Both the position numbers and the translations under genes were made by a program. Shown here piece by piece: positions 17,383 through 27,066 of a DNA stretch of 64,000 bases. Within the stretch, counting starts at the first letter, position 1, and the number at the start of each line of letters is the position of its first letter. The stretch covers positions 1,860,001-1,924,000 of the forward strand of contig OY970234.1 in assembly GCA_963714125.1 (NCBI GenBank). The letters run 5' to 3'. The notes under the pieces are model-generated. The model made no database searches and had not been told where the DNA came from. It saw only the letters and a program-made list of their open reading frames with translations. Source of the DNA: CAWCAW01 sp963714125 (GTDB taxonomy: Bacteria > Actinomycetota > Acidimicrobiia > Acidimicrobiales > UBA8190).

Positions 17383-18414
17383 ATGCGTGACAATCGGTTC
17401 TTTTTGCTCGGTCGCGACATGGCCGTCGACCTCGGTACTGCCAACACGTTGGTCTACGTCAGGGGCCGCGGCATCATCTTGAATGAGCCGTCCGTGGTGG
17501 CCGTGAACGTCAAGGACGGTCGTCCTTTGGCTGTCGGTGCCGAAGCCAAACGCATGATCGGTCGCACCCCTAGTCACATTCAAGCCATCCGCCCTCTTAA
17601 AGATGGCGTCATCGCCGACTTCGAGATTTGCGAGAAGATGCTGCGCTACTTCATCCAGCGCGTGCACCAACGGCGCTTCGCCAAGCCGCGCATGGTCATC
17701 TGCGTGCCGTCGGGCATCACCGGCGTCGAGCAGCGTGCCGTCATGGAAGCCGCCGAATACGCCGGCGCCCGCAAGGCCTACATCATCGAGGAGCCCATGG
17801 CTGCCGCCATCGGCGCCGGACTTCCTGTCCATGAGCCCACCGGCAACATGGTGGTCGACATCGGGGGAGGGACGACCGAGGTGGCGGTCATCTCGCTCGG
17901 TGGCATCGTGACGAGCCAGTCGGTGCGCATCGGCGGTGACGAACTGGACGAGGCCATCATCTCCTTCATCAAAAAGGAGTACAGCCTGGCGTTGGGGGAG
18001 CGCACGGCCGAGGAGATCAAGATCGCGCTGGGATCGGCCTTCCAACTCGAAGAGGAACTGCACGCCGAGATCCGCGGCCGCGACCTCGTCACCGGGTTGC
18101 CCAAGACCGTGGTGGTATCGACCGACGAGATCCGCAAGGCCATCGAAGAGCCCGTCACGGCCATCATCGACGCCGTCAAAGTCACCCTCGACAAGACGCC
18201 CCCCGAGTTGGCCGCCGACATCATGGAGCAAGGCATCGTCCTCACCGGTGGGGGAGCCTTGCTGCACGGGTTGGACGCCCGGCTGTCAGAGGAGACGGGC
18301 ATGCCCATCGTGGTGGCTCGCGATCCTCTCAATTGCGTGGCCATCGGCAGTGGGCAGTGCCTCGAGGAGTTCGACGCCCTTAAGCAGGTTCTCATCACCT
18401 CGTCTGGCGGGTGA
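17383..18414 (+). CDS. mreB: Rod-shape-determining actin homologue
   Basis: 343 aa. The actin-fold phosphate loops are present: [14 protein letters not shown] near the N-terminus, [14 protein letters not shown] near residue 160 and [12 protein letters not shown] near 290. MreB polymers lie under the membrane and guide the lateral wall synthesis machinery (MreC, MreD, PBP2, RodA). The ATG has AGGTGGA 10 bases upstream. Its presence together with mreC, mreD and mrdA indicates lateral elongation and probably a rod shape, unlike the polar-growing mycobacteria, which lack mreB. Confidence 0.97.
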   Translation: MRDNRFFLLGRDMAVDLGTANTLVYVRGRGIILNEPSVVAVNVKDGRPLAVGAEAKRMIGRTPSHIQAIRPLKDGVIADFEICEKMLRYFIQRVHQRRFAKPRMVICVPSGITGVEQRAVMEAAEYAGARKAYIIEEPMAAAIGAGLPVHEPTGNMVVDIGGGTTEVAVISLGGIVTSQSVRIGGDELDEAIISFIKKEYSLALGERTAEEIKIALGSAFQLEEELHAEIRGRDLVTGLPKTVVVSTDEIRKAIEEPVTAIIDAVKVTLDKTPPELAADIMEQGIVLTGGGALLHGLDARLSEETGMPIVVARDPLNCVAIGSGQCLEEFDALKQVLITSSGG

Positions 18415-18458
18415 TGGACGCGGCCGCCAGGCGCGGCGTCACTCGCTGGTAGAGCACC

Positions 18459-19301
18459 GTGGCACGCTCCCGGCGATCGCGACGATCCCGGCGGTCGCTG
18501 ACCGTTGGCTTGCTCGTATTGGCGTCGATCACCATCATCACCCTCGACTACCGCGGCGACGGAAAGACCGCCATCGCTCACGTCAAGCAGTGGGCGCACG
18601 ATGCCTTTGCGCCGGTGCAAGGCGGCGTTGACGATGCGGCGCGCCCCATTGGCAGCTTCCTGTCGGGGTCGGTGCACGGGGCCGCCTTGGAGCAGCAAAA
18701 CGCCAAGTTGCGCAACGAGGTCGGACTGCTGCAGCGCCAAGCCTTGGCCCGCCAAAATGCGCTCAACACGCTTCGGACCCTCGAACAACTCGACAAGCTT
18801 CCCTGGGCTGGTGCCATTGGCAAGGTGACCGCCGAAGTGGTGGCGCTCAATCCGTCGAACTTCGCCGCCACCGTGCAACTAGATGTGGGAACAGGCAGTG
18901 GTGTCGATGTCGGCATGCCCGTGGTGGGCGGGGCCGGGCTCGTCGGCCAGGTCATCGAATCGTGGTCGACGGGATGCACGGTGCGCCTCATCACCGACAC
19001 GCTTTCGTCGGTGGGGGTGCGCTACGGCAACCCGGGGAACTACGCCTTGGTGGACGGCGAGGGAGTGGCCCGGGCGCTGCAGGTCCAGTACATCGCGCCG
19101 GGCAACAAGGTGCACAAGGGCGAGGTCCTCACCACCAGTGGGCTCCAGGACGCGCTGTTTCCCCCCGGCCTGCCCGTGGCCGTGGTGACGGCGTTCACCT
19201 CCTCGCCGTCATCGACCCAGCAAGCTGTCACCGCTGAGCCGGTTGCCAATCTGACGTCGTTGCAGTACGTCGACGTCTTGGAGTGGGAACCCGCCTCGTG
19301 A
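18459..19301 (+). CDS. mreC: Cell-shape protein MreC
   Basis: 280 aa. A very basic N-terminus (RSRRSRRSRRSL) precedes one membrane helix at about residues 15-30. A coiled-coil segment (LEQQNAKLRNEVGLLQRQAL) follows, then the two-barrel beta domain with GMPVVGGAGLVGQV near residue 155. MreC lies mostly outside the membrane and bridges MreB, MreD and PBP2. GTG start. The stop codon overlaps the mreD start (GTGA), indicating translational coupling. Confidence 0.93.
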   Translation: MARSRRSRRSRRSLTVGLLVLASITIITLDYRGDGKTAIAHVKQWAHDAFAPVQGGVDDAARPIGSFLSGSVHGAALEQQNAKLRNEVGLLQRQALARQNALNTLRTLEQLDKLPWAGAIGKVTAEVVALNPSNFAATVQLDVGTGSGVDVGMPVVGGAGLVGQVIESWSTGCTVRLITDTLSSVGVRYGNPGNYALVDGEGVARALQVQYIAPGNKVHKGEVLTTSGLQDALFPPGLPVAVVTAFTSSPSSTQQAVTAEPVANLTSLQYVDVLEWEPAS

Positions 19302-19825
19302 GAACCACCGACGCCGCTCGAGCCAGCGTGGTGGTGTTCATTGTCCTGGCCGTCCAGCTCACGTTGATCGACGCCGTGCGCATCACCGGCGCACACGCCG
19401 ATGCCATGATCCTCCTGGCCGTGGCAGCTGGATATGTCGGTGGCCCCGAACGCGGCGCTACCTTCGGCTTCGCGGCTGGTCTCGTCGCCGACCTCTTTCT
19501 CCCCACCACCTTCGGGCTCTCGGCTTTGGTGTTCTGCCTGGTGGGCTTCGCCACCGGCCTGGCCACCGAGGGCCTGGTGCGTTCCTCATGGTGGCTCCCA
19601 CCGCTGGTGGCGGCCGCCGCGACAGCCGCGGGGGCGGCTGGGTACGCCATTCTGGGGGCCTTGCTCGGCACACCGGGAATGCTCAGCGTCGATCTGGTGC
19701 CCACCTTGGTGGTGGCCGTGCCGGGGGCGGCCATCTTGGCCACGCCCGTGCTGCGCATGGTGGCGTGGGCGGTGCCGGCCCGAACGGCCGCTTCGGGGGG
19801 AGCCGCCGCCGGCGGGATGCGATGA
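19298..19825 (+). CDS. mreD: Cell-shape membrane protein MreD
   Basis: 175 aa with about five hydrophobic helices (for example VVVFIVLAVQLTLIDAV and LVFCLVGFATGLAT). MreD is an integral partner of MreC in the elongation complex. The GTG at 19298 overlaps the mreC stop, and its own stop overlaps the mrdA ATG (ATGA), so the three genes are translated in sequence. Assignment rests on topology, size and position; MreD sequences are poorly conserved. Confidence 0.87.
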   Translation: MRTTDAARASVVVFIVLAVQLTLIDAVRITGAHADAMILLAVAAGYVGGPERGATFGFAAGLVADLFLPTTFGLSALVFCLVGFATGLATEGLVRSSWWLPPLVAAAATAAGAAGYAILGALLGTPGMLSVDLVPTLVVAVPGAAILATPVLRMVAWAVPARTAASGGAAAGGMR

Positions 19826-22017
19826 AGAAGCGGGGCCGATACCCGTTGCGCTTGCGCACCGCCGACACGCCTCGACGGGCCCCGCGTCCCGCTCGGGCTC
19901 GCCCCTGGGTCACCCGGCTGCGCCACCCGCGGCGGGGCGGACACCTTTACCCCAAGCCGCGCGCCCCTCGTCCGGCCCGTCAGCAGTCCTCGCGCGCTCC
20001 TCGCATGCGTCCCAAGCGGACCGTCGTCGATCGCGTCATGCCCAGCGCCGAGCCCGCCCCGCCGCGCACGGTCCTGCGCCTGCGCGTCATCGGCGTGCTC
20101 GTGGCGGTGGTGTTCTCCCTGATGTTCGTGCGGCTCTGGTATCTGCAGGTGCTCAACACCTCCGCGTACTCCCAGACTGTCGCCGCCAACCAGGTGCGCG
20201 ATGTGGAGGTCCCCGCATCGCGCGGGCTGCTGGTGGACCGGGCCGGCACCATTCTCGTGGGCGACCAGGTGACCGAAGACATCACGTTGTCGCGCGTGTC
20301 GGCCGAACAACACCCGGCCGAGGTGGGCCAGCTGGCCGGGGCGCTCGGCCTCACCACCGCCCAGATCGAGGCCGACCTGTCCAACTCGCAGTACAGCTTG
20401 TACAAGCCCGTTCCCATCGTGCAGAACGCGCCCATCTCCGAAGTGCTCTACATCGGCGAGCACGCCGCCGCCTTCCCCGGGGTGTCGACCGAGGCCGACA
20501 CCAACCGGAGCTACCCGCTCGGTCAGACCGGGGTGCAGATGCTCGGGTATGTGGGCCAGATCGAACCGGACCAGCTCCAAGCGCACCCCTCGGCGGGCTA
20601 CGAGCTGGGCGATTCTTATGGCCAAAGCGGGCTGGAGAACCAGTACCAGGCGGCCTTGCGCGGCACGCCCGGCGTGCAGCGGGTGGAGGTGGACGCCCAG
20701 GGCCAGGTGGTGGGCAGCTTGGGTCAGAGCGCGCCCAAGCCCGGCGATGACGTCATCACCAATATCGACTCGGGCTTGGAGGAGACCCTCCAAAACGCCC
20801 TCAACAGCGAGATCGCCACTCTCAAAGGTTCCTCCAAGGGCGGCGCCGCCATCGCTCTCGATCCTCAGACCGGTGCCGTGTTGGCGCTGGTGAGTGCCCC
20901 CACGTACGACCCCACGTGGTGGAACGACGGCATCTCCCAGGCCCACCTGACCCAGATCGAAGACACCGGCGCCCTGAACAACAACGCCATCCAGGGTCTC
21001 TACACGCCGGGATCGACCTTCAAACTGGCCACCGCCACCGCCGCGCTCGAAGACGGCCTCATCTCGCCGGGCTCGACGTATGACGACACGGGTTCGTACA
21101 TCATCCCGGGCTGTGCCACCGGGGGATCGGGGTGCGCCACGTACCACGACAACGACGGGGAGGTGGCGGGCATCATCAACGTGAGCCAGGCCCTCACCGT
21201 GTCGAGCGACATCTTCTTCTACAACCTCGGGGTCCGTTTCTGGGACGCCCGGGCCGCCTACGGCGACGACGCCATTCAAAAGTGGGCCAACGAGCTCGGC
21301 TACGGCGAAGAGACCGGCATCGACCTGCCTGACGAGACCCCCAACGCCCGCGTGGACTCGGAGTCGGTGGTGGACAAGGAGCACGCCCAGTACCCCAAGG
21401 ACTACCCCAACTCGGGGTGGTTCACCGGCAACAACCTCGAGCTTGCGTTCGGCCAGGGGGGCACGGTCATCACCCCCATCGAGCAAGCCGTCGCCTACGC
21501 CACCTTTGCCAACGGCGGCACGCGTTACGCCCCTGAGGTGGCGGCGGGCATGGTCGACCCGATCACCGGCAAGGTGGTGGAGACGGTCACCCCCAAGGTC
21601 ACCGGCCACGTGGCCTTTACCGCCGCCGACCACCAGGCCATGTTGGAGGGCTTCGAAGGAGCTATCCAAGATCAATCCGGCACCGCCTACGGAGCCTTTA
21701 CCGGGTTCCCCCTGTCGACGTTTCCCCTGGCCGGCAAGACCGGCACCGCCACCACCAACGAGCAGCAGCCCAACTCGTGGTTCGTAGGCTGGGGACCCGA
21801 GGCCGACCCCCAGTACCTCATCGCCGTGGTGGTCGAAGGCGGTGGCTACGGGGCCTCGGCGGCCGCTCCCGTAGCTCGGCAAGGTTTCAACTACCTGGTG
21901 GCGCATCCCGAGAGCTCCGCCGTGCTGGCCGTGCCCTCGACGCCCGGCACGTCGTCGGCCCCATCCTCGACGACGACCACCACTACGGCGCCAGGAGCTG
22001 GGCCGACGCCCAGCTAA
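19822..22017 (+). CDS. mrdA: Penicillin-binding protein 2, elongation transpeptidase
   Basis: 731 aa. A long Arg/Pro-rich cytoplasmic N-terminus of about 85 residues precedes the single membrane helix (VIGVLVAVVFSLMFVRLWYL). The PBP dimerisation domain and then the transpeptidase domain follow: Ser398 in STFK, SSD at 461-463 and Lys639 in KTGTA. The end is a Ser/Thr/Pro tail. The enzyme cross-links lateral peptidoglycan. The basic N-terminal extension is longer than in E. coli PBP2. rodA, the usual partner and neighbour, does not follow; a radical SAM gene does. Confidence 0.95.
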   Translation: MKKRGRYPLRLRTADTPRRAPRPARARPWVTRLRHPRRGGHLYPKPRAPRPARQQSSRAPRMRPKRTVVDRVMPSAEPAPPRTVLRLRVIGVLVAVVFSLMFVRLWYLQVLNTSAYSQTVAANQVRDVEVPASRGLLVDRAGTILVGDQVTEDITLSRVSAEQHPAEVGQLAGALGLTTAQIEADLSNSQYSLYKPVPIVQNAPISEVLYIGEHAAAFPGVSTEADTNRSYPLGQTGVQMLGYVGQIEPDQLQAHPSAGYELGDSYGQSGLENQYQAALRGTPGVQRVEVDAQGQVVGSLGQSAPKPGDDVITNIDSGLEETLQNALNSEIATLKGSSKGGAAIALDPQTGAVLALVSAPTYDPTWWNDGISQAHLTQIEDTGALNNNAIQGLYTPGSTFKLATATAALEDGLISPGSTYDDTGSYIIPGCATGGSGCATYHDNDGEVAGIINVSQALTVSSDIFFYNLGVRFWDARAAYGDDAIQKWANELGYGEETGIDLPDETPNARVDSESVVDKEHAQYPKDYPNSGWFTGNNLELAFGQGGTVITPIEQAVAYATFANGGTRYAPEVAAGMVDPITGKVVETVTPKVTGHVAFTAADHQAMLEGFEGAIQDQSGTAYGAFTGFPLSTFPLAGKTGTATTNEQQPNSWFVGWGPEADPQYLIAVVVEGGGYGASAAAPVARQGFNYLVAHPESSAVLAVPSTPGTSSAPSSTTTTTTAPGAGPTPS

Positions 22018-22053
22018 CCGGACAAGCGCCCCCGGGTGCGTGTGGCCCGGCTC

Positions 22054-22059
22054 TAGACT
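22054..22059 (+). promoter_or_regulatory. Predicted -10 element upstream of the radical SAM gene
   Basis: TAGACT lies 10 bases before the ATG at 22070, in the 52-base gap after mrdA. A weak GGGAA is also present, so translation need not be leaderless. Confidence 0.35.
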
Positions 22060-22069
22060 CATCCGGGAA

Positions 22070-24046
22070 ATGACCTCCCTATGGCCACGGATCGAACCGC
22101 TCCTGGCCCAGGTGGCCAAGCCGGCGCGCTATATCGGGGGGGAGCTCGGGGCCCAACAGCCCGAGCACGGTCCCGGCCGGGTGGCCTGGCTGCTGCTCTA
22201 CCCCGACACCTACGAGATCGGGCTGCCCAACCAGGGCCTGCAGATCCTCTACGAAATCCTCAACGAGCGGCCCGACGCCGTGGCCGAGCGCGCCTATGCC
22301 CCCTGGACCGACATGGAAGCCGCCATGCGGGCGGCGGGCGTTCCGCTGTTTTCGCTGGAGGGCTTTTCGCCGGCGGCCGACTTCGACGTGATGGCGTTCA
22401 ACCTGTCCGCCGAGCTGACGTACACCAACGTCTTGAACCTGATCGACCTGGCCGGCGCCCCGGTGCGCAGCGCCGAGCGCACCGCCGATCACCCGCTCGT
22501 CATCGCCGGCGGGCACTGCGCCTTTAACCCCGAGCCCTTGGCCGACTTCGTCGACGCCTTTGTTCTCGGTGACGGTGAAGAGGTGGTCGGAGAGATCACC
22601 GCCGTCATCGGTGAGTGGAAGCAGTCGGAGGTGGGGGACCGGGAGTCACTGCTGCGGGCCCTGACCCGCCTGGACGGGGTCTACGTGCCGTGGTGTTTCG
22701 AAGCCCACTACGACGGCGACCGGCTCGGGGGCGTGGCCCCTCGTTTCGATGGGGTGGCCGCCCAGGTGGACAAGCGGGTGGTGGCCGACTTGGCCCAGTG
22801 GCCGTATCCCAAGAGCCAGCTGGTGCCGCTGATCGAGGTCGTCCATGACCGGCTCAACGTCGAGGTGTTTCGCGGCTGCACGCGGGGGTGCCGATTCTGC
22901 CAGGCGGGCATGATCACGCGCCCGGTGCGCGAGCGCCCGGCCGCCCAGGTGGATCGCATGGTGCGCGACGGCCTGGCCCGCACCGGATATGACGAGGTGG
23001 CGTTGACCTCGCTGTCGACAGCGGACTTCTCGGGCATCGAGCGCACCGTGAGCACCATCATCAACGATCCCGAGTGCTCGGGACAGGTGTCGGTCAGCCT
23101 GCCCAGCTTGCGTGTCGACGCCTTTACGGTGGGGTTGTCAGCGGAGATTCAAAAGGTGCGGCGCACCGGCCTCACGTTTGCGCCCGAGGGCGGCACGTGG
23201 CGCATGCGCCAGGTCATCAACAAGCTCATCACCGAGCAAGACTTGTTCGCGGCGGTGGACTCGGCGTTCTCCCAAGGGTGGAGGAGGCTCAAGCTCTACT
23301 TCCTCATCGGCTTGCCCACCGAAACCGACGAGGACGTCCTCGGCATCGTCGAGCTGGCTCGCCAGTGCGTGGAGATCGGCAACCGCTACCAGCGCAACGT
23401 CACGGTGACGGCGTCGGTGGGGGGATTCGTGCCCAAGGCCCAGACGCCGTTTCAGTGGTTCGGCCAGGACACCGCCGCCGACCTGCAGCGCAAGATTGTG
23501 TTGTTGAAGGACGCGGCACGGGGTGTGCGCGGGTTGACCCTGCGCTGGCACGATCCGTCGGCCACCACCGTGGAGGGCATCGTGAGCCGCGGTGATCGCC
23601 GGGTGGGGGCCGTGGTGGAGCACGTGTGGCGAGCAGGCGGGACATTCCAGGAATGGTCTGAGCACTTCAACTTGGGCCTGTGGGTCGACGCCCTGGACGC
23701 CGCCGGTCTGACGCTCGAGGACCTCGTCTACCGCCATCGCCATGAGGATGAAGTGTTCCCCTGGGATCACATCTCCGCCGGCTTGCACCGCGACTTTCTG
23801 TGGCAGGACTTCCAAGATGCGCTGGCGGAGGCGGGGCTCGAGGATTGCCGGTGGACACCGTGTTACGACTGCGGGGCGTGCACGGGGCTGGGCGTCGAGC
23901 ACGTGGTGGCGTCGGTCGCCCCGCCCGCTGGTGGGAGTCAAGGTACGGGCCAGCAACTGGAGCTGGGCCGGGTGCCCGTCGAGCTCCGAGGAGCGCGGTC
24001 CGAGGTGTTGGTAGGCCACGCCGCCGTCCCCGCAGGACAGCCATGA
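22070..24046 (+). CDS. TIGR03960-type radical SAM protein
   Basis: 658 aa. The N-terminal part (WLLLYPDTYEIGLPNQGLQ) is the B12-binding-like domain seen in this family. The [4Fe-4S] cysteines are Cys270, Cys274 and Cys277 (GCTRGCRFC), and a SAM-binding stretch follows. A C-terminal cysteine cluster (CYDCGACTG, about residue 608) may hold a second cluster. These proteins are nearly always paired with DUF2344, which overlaps its stop codon here (ATGA). The reaction is not established; RNA or protein modification is often suggested because the genes lie beside RNase E/G and rplU, as here. Confidence 0.9.
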   Translation: MTSLWPRIEPLLAQVAKPARYIGGELGAQQPEHGPGRVAWLLLYPDTYEIGLPNQGLQILYEILNERPDAVAERAYAPWTDMEAAMRAAGVPLFSLEGFSPAADFDVMAFNLSAELTYTNVLNLIDLAGAPVRSAERTADHPLVIAGGHCAFNPEPLADFVDAFVLGDGEEVVGEITAVIGEWKQSEVGDRESLLRALTRLDGVYVPWCFEAHYDGDRLGGVAPRFDGVAAQVDKRVVADLAQWPYPKSQLVPLIEVVHDRLNVEVFRGCTRGCRFCQAGMITRPVRERPAAQVDRMVRDGLARTGYDEVALTSLSTADFSGIERTVSTIINDPECSGQVSVSLPSLRVDAFTVGLSAEIQKVRRTGLTFAPEGGTWRMRQVINKLITEQDLFAAVDSAFSQGWRRLKLYFLIGLPTETDEDVLGIVELARQCVEIGNRYQRNVTVTASVGGFVPKAQTPFQWFGQDTAADLQRKIVLLKDAARGVRGLTLRWHDPSATTVEGIVSRGDRRVGAVVEHVWRAGGTFQEWSEHFNLGLWVDALDAAGLTLEDLVYRHRHEDEVFPWDHISAGLHRDFLWQDFQDALAEAGLEDCRWTPCYDCGACTGLGVEHVVASVAPPAGGSQGTGQQLELGRVPVELRGARSEVLVGHAAVPAGQP

Positions 24047-24738
24047 AACTGCGCGTGCGTTTCACCAAGGTGGGCAAGGTCCGTTTTACGAGTCATCGCG
24101 ACGTGGCTCGCATGTGGGAGCGGGCGCTGCGACGGGCTCGTCTGCCCATCGCCTATACCGCCGGCTTCTCCCCCCGACCGCAGCTCAGCTTCGGCTTGGC
24201 CCTGCCCACGTGCTGTGAGTCAGGCGCCGAGTATCTCGACGTCGCCTTTTCGGAGTCCGTCGACCCTGACGCCGTCATGGCCCTGTCGCCCATGCTGCCC
24301 GACGGAGTCGACGTCACCGCCGCCGCTGTATTGGAGGTGGGCACGGATTCGCTCCAGGAGCTCGTCACCACCTGCTCGTGGGAGATCGCCGTGCCGTCGG
24401 TGTCCCCCCGTCTTCTCGCCGACGCCGTGCGCACGGTGCTGGGCGCCGAGAACCTCCCGGTCGAACGCGAGCGCAAAGGACGTCGCGAAGCCGACGATCT
24501 GCGTCCGTCGATTCTCGACCTTCGTGTAGCTGAGTCCCAAGCCGACGGTGCCGTGCTCGTGGCCGAGCTCGGTACCCGTCCCCGAGGAGTACGACCCGTC
24601 GAGCTCGCCGGCGTCATGGGTACGCCGTTCGGCCTTGCTCGCAGGACACATCAATGGATCGAGCGCGATGGCTCCCGTTGGGAGCCTCTCGCCGTCGATG
24701 CGGCCCTGGCGGCCGCAGGGCGAGAGCGCGCCTCATGA
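24043..24738 (+). CDS. DUF2344 (TIGR03936) radical SAM-linked protein
   Basis: 231 aa. Starts MKLRVRFTKVGKVRFTSHRD, with the family hallmark YTAGFSPRPQLSFGLALP at about residues 39-56. It overlaps the end of the radical SAM gene by four bases and is followed 24 bases later by RNase E/G. In some bacteria the two units are fused in one polypeptide, which points to a shared reaction. The activity is unknown. The Arg/His-rich N-terminal motif could bind nucleic acid, but that is inference. Confidence 0.9.
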   Translation: MKLRVRFTKVGKVRFTSHRDVARMWERALRRARLPIAYTAGFSPRPQLSFGLALPTCCESGAEYLDVAFSESVDPDAVMALSPMLPDGVDVTAAAVLEVGTDSLQELVTTCSWEIAVPSVSPRLLADAVRTVLGAENLPVERERKGRREADDLRPSILDLRVAESQADGAVLVAELGTRPRGVRPVELAGVMGTPFGLARRTHQWIERDGSRWEPLAVDAALAAAGRERAS

Positions 24739-24762
24739 GCAGTTCAAGAAGGGATCTTCCCC

Positions 24763-26706
24763 ATGTCCGAACCCAGTGCCGGGCCGGTCACCGAACCGGC
24801 CGGCCCACCACCTCAACCCCCGAACCCTCCGCCGGGCCCGTCGGCCTCGGCACCGCCTGAAGTCGCAAGCGAAACCGGCGGTTCCAGCTCCGGCGGTTCC
24901 CCCGAAGGCGACTCGGGCGGGGCGTCCACGTCGACGCGTTCGGGGGCGGCCCGGCGCCGTCGCCGGCGTCGACCGGCCTCGGCACGACCCGCCGGCGCCG
25001 CTAACGATGCCGCCAACGATGACGATGACATCGATACCGACACCGACGCCGAGGACGCCGAAGGCTTAGGCACTGCGTCGGCATCACCCGCCGCCGGTCC
25101 AGCCGGTGGGCGCCAACCTCGACCCAAAGTGGGCGACGCCCGGCCGCCAGCCGAGCGGCCGCGCATTGGCGACTCTCGACCGGCACGGCCTCCGGCAGTG
25201 CCGGTGGCTCCCGTGCCGGTAACTCCGGTGCCGGTGGCCCCCGCTGCGGCGTCACCCCGGCCCGTGAGAGCCGGCGTCGATCGGGCGCCAAGCTCGGCGC
25301 GCAGCACCGCCGCCCCGGCCGATACCGGGGCCAGTGCCAACGAGGATGTCGGTGACGAGGCGGAGTCGTCGACCGACAAAGGGACCGGATCGGGCCGGTC
25401 GCGGCGGCGCAGCGGCCAACAACGCCGGGGAAGGCCCGTAGGCCGCTACCTCATGTGTGTCCACGTGCGACCCCATGCCACCCAGATCGCCGTCCTTGAG
25501 GGCCGCACGCTGGTCGAGCATTTCGTCTCCCGGGCCGCTGACGATGCCACGCAGATCGACGGGAACATCTACCGCGGTCGCGTCCAGAACGTGCTGCCGG
25601 GCATGGAGGCGGCCTTCATCGACATCGCCACCCCCAAAAACGCCGTGCTCTACCGGGGCGACGTCCGCTACGACCGCGACGACATCGAAACCACCCCCGA
25701 GGCGTCGATGCGCATCGAGCAGATGCTGAAGCCCGGCCAGAACATCTTGTGCCAGGTGACGAAGAACCCCATCGGGGCCAAGGGAGCACGCCTCACCCAG
25801 GAGGTGTCGCTGCCGGGGCGCTTCGTGGTGATGGTGCCGCATTCGAGTGCCTTCGGCATTTCCAAGCGCCTCGACGACAACGAGCGCAAGCGGCTGCGAC
25901 GCATCGTCGACGAGGTGCGCCCGCAAGGTCACGGGCTGATCGTGCGCACCGCCGCCGAAGGAGCCAGCCAACAAGAGCTCGCTCTCGACGTGCAGCGGCT
26001 CGTGGGCCAGTGGGCCGCCATCGAAGCCGAGGCGGCCCGATCGAACGCTCCCGGCCTGCTCTATCGCGAGCCGGACCTGGCCGTGCGCATCGTGCGCGAG
26101 GAGTTCAACCGTGAGTACCGCGGCGTGGTCATCGACGACGAGACCTTGTTCGCCGAGGTGCGCGACTACATCTCCCAGGTCAACCCGGAGCTGGCCGACC
26201 GCGTCGACTACTACGACCCGGTGGCCGAGAACCTGCCCATCTTCGAGCGCTTTCACGTCCACGAGCAGTTGCACAAGGCGCTCGACCGCAAGGTGTGGCT
26301 CCCCTCGGGGGGGTCCCTCATCATCGAGCGCACCGAAGCGCTGACGGTCATCGACGTCAACACCGGCAAGAACGTGGGGACGTCCAATCTGGAAGAGACG
26401 GTGTATCGCAACAACCTCGAAGCCGCCGAGGAGATCGCCCGGCAGCTACGCCTGCGCGACATCGGGGGCATCATCGTGATCGACTTCATCGACATGGAGA
26501 TCCGCGACAACCGGGGCAAGGTGGCCTCGGCGCTGCGCGCCGCCCTGGCCCGGGACAAGACCCGCACCCAGGTCTTCGACATCTCCGAGCTGGGCCTGGT
26601 CGAGATGACCCGCAAGAGGGTCTCCGAAGGCTTGGTGGAGTCCCTGTCGACCACCTGCACGGTGTGCGGAGGCAGGGGAATCGTGCTCGATGAGAGCCTC
26701 CTGTAG
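24763..26706 (+). CDS. rne: Ribonuclease E/G family endoribonuclease
   Basis: 647 aa. The first 225 or so residues are low-complexity Pro/Ala/Glu/Arg and probably disordered, with basic Arg patches (ARRRRRRRP). An S1 domain spans about residues 228-310 and the DNase I-like catalytic part follows. The two magnesium ligands are Asp531 (TVIDVNTGKN) and Asp574 (IVIDFIDM), 43 apart as in E. coli RNase E. The zinc-link cysteines are Cys632 and Cys635, also at the conserved distance. There is almost nothing after the catalytic core, so any degradosome scaffold must be N-terminal, as in mycobacteria. It processes rRNA and tRNA and decays mRNA. Confidence 0.94.
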   Translation: MSEPSAGPVTEPAGPPPQPPNPPPGPSASAPPEVASETGGSSSGGSPEGDSGGASTSTRSGAARRRRRRRPASARPAGAANDAANDDDDIDTDTDAEDAEGLGTASASPAAGPAGGRQPRPKVGDARPPAERPRIGDSRPARPPAVPVAPVPVTPVPVAPAAASPRPVRAGVDRAPSSARSTAAPADTGASANEDVGDEAESSTDKGTGSGRSRRRSGQQRRGRPVGRYLMCVHVRPHATQIAVLEGRTLVEHFVSRAADDATQIDGNIYRGRVQNVLPGMEAAFIDIATPKNAVLYRGDVRYDRDDIETTPEASMRIEQMLKPGQNILCQVTKNPIGAKGARLTQEVSLPGRFVVMVPHSSAFGISKRLDDNERKRLRRIVDEVRPQGHGLIVRTAAEGASQQELALDVQRLVGQWAAIEAEAARSNAPGLLYREPDLAVRIVREEFNREYRGVVIDDETLFAEVRDYISQVNPELADRVDYYDPVAENLPIFERFHVHEQLHKALDRKVWLPSGGSLIIERTEALTVIDVNTGKNVGTSNLEETVYRNNLEAAEEIARQLRLRDIGGIIVIDFIDMEIRDNRGKVASALRAALARDKTRTQVFDISELGLVEMTRKRVSEGLVESLSTTCTVCGGRGIVLDESLL

Positions 26707-26709
26707 GAT
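26704..26709 (+). promoter_or_regulatory. Predicted -10 element for rplU
   Basis: TAGGAT overlaps the rne stop codon and lies 9 bases before the rplU ATG. rplU has only a weak upstream AGG, so the transcript may be close to leaderless. Confidence 0.4.
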
Positions 26710-26718
26710 GGTCAGGCT

Positions 26719-27039
26719 ATGTACGCAGTGATCCGGAGTGGTGGGAAGCAGGAGCGGGTGGCCGAGGGCCAGCAATTGCGCGTCGAATTGCTCGGGGTGC
26801 CGGTGGGCAGCGATGTAGAGCTGGCCCCCGTGCTCGTTGTCGACGACGACCGGGTGCTGGCCACGCCGTCGGAGCTCGACGGCGTGGTGGTGTCGGCCCG
26901 TGTGGTGGGCAGCGAGATGGGCCCCAAGATCCGGGGCTACACCTACCGGCCCAAGAGCAACAACCGCCGCCACTGGGGACATCGCCAGCACTACGCCACG
27001 GTGGAGATCACCGCCATCACCACGCCCTCGGGACGCTGA
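26719..27039 (+). CDS. rplU: 50S ribosomal protein L21
   Basis: 106 aa, typical length. It begins MYAVIRSGGKQERVAEGQ, and the C-terminal RNA-binding region (KIRGYTYRPKSNNRRHWGHR) is conserved. L21 binds 23S rRNA domain VI and assembles early. It is followed 27 bases later by rpmA, as in nearly all bacteria, with the obgE-proB-proA block downstream. Confidence 0.98.
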   Translation: MYAVIRSGGKQERVAEGQQLRVELLGVPVGSDVELAPVLVVDDDRVLATPSELDGVVVSARVVGSEMGPKIRGYTYRPKSNNRRHWGHRQHYATVEITAITTPSGR

Positions 27040-27066
27040 GGCGGGTCGGGGACGAGGAGGTAGGAC

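Noticed and set aside
19228..22119. 963-aa open frame on the minus strand
   Set aside because: It lies exactly opposite mreD and mrdA, is dominated by Arg, Gly, His and Val, and has no motifs; it is an antisense shadow of high-GC coding sequence.
25252..26274. 340-aa open frame on the minus strand
   Set aside because: Antisense to the catalytic part of RNase E/G, which shows correctly spaced catalytic residues.
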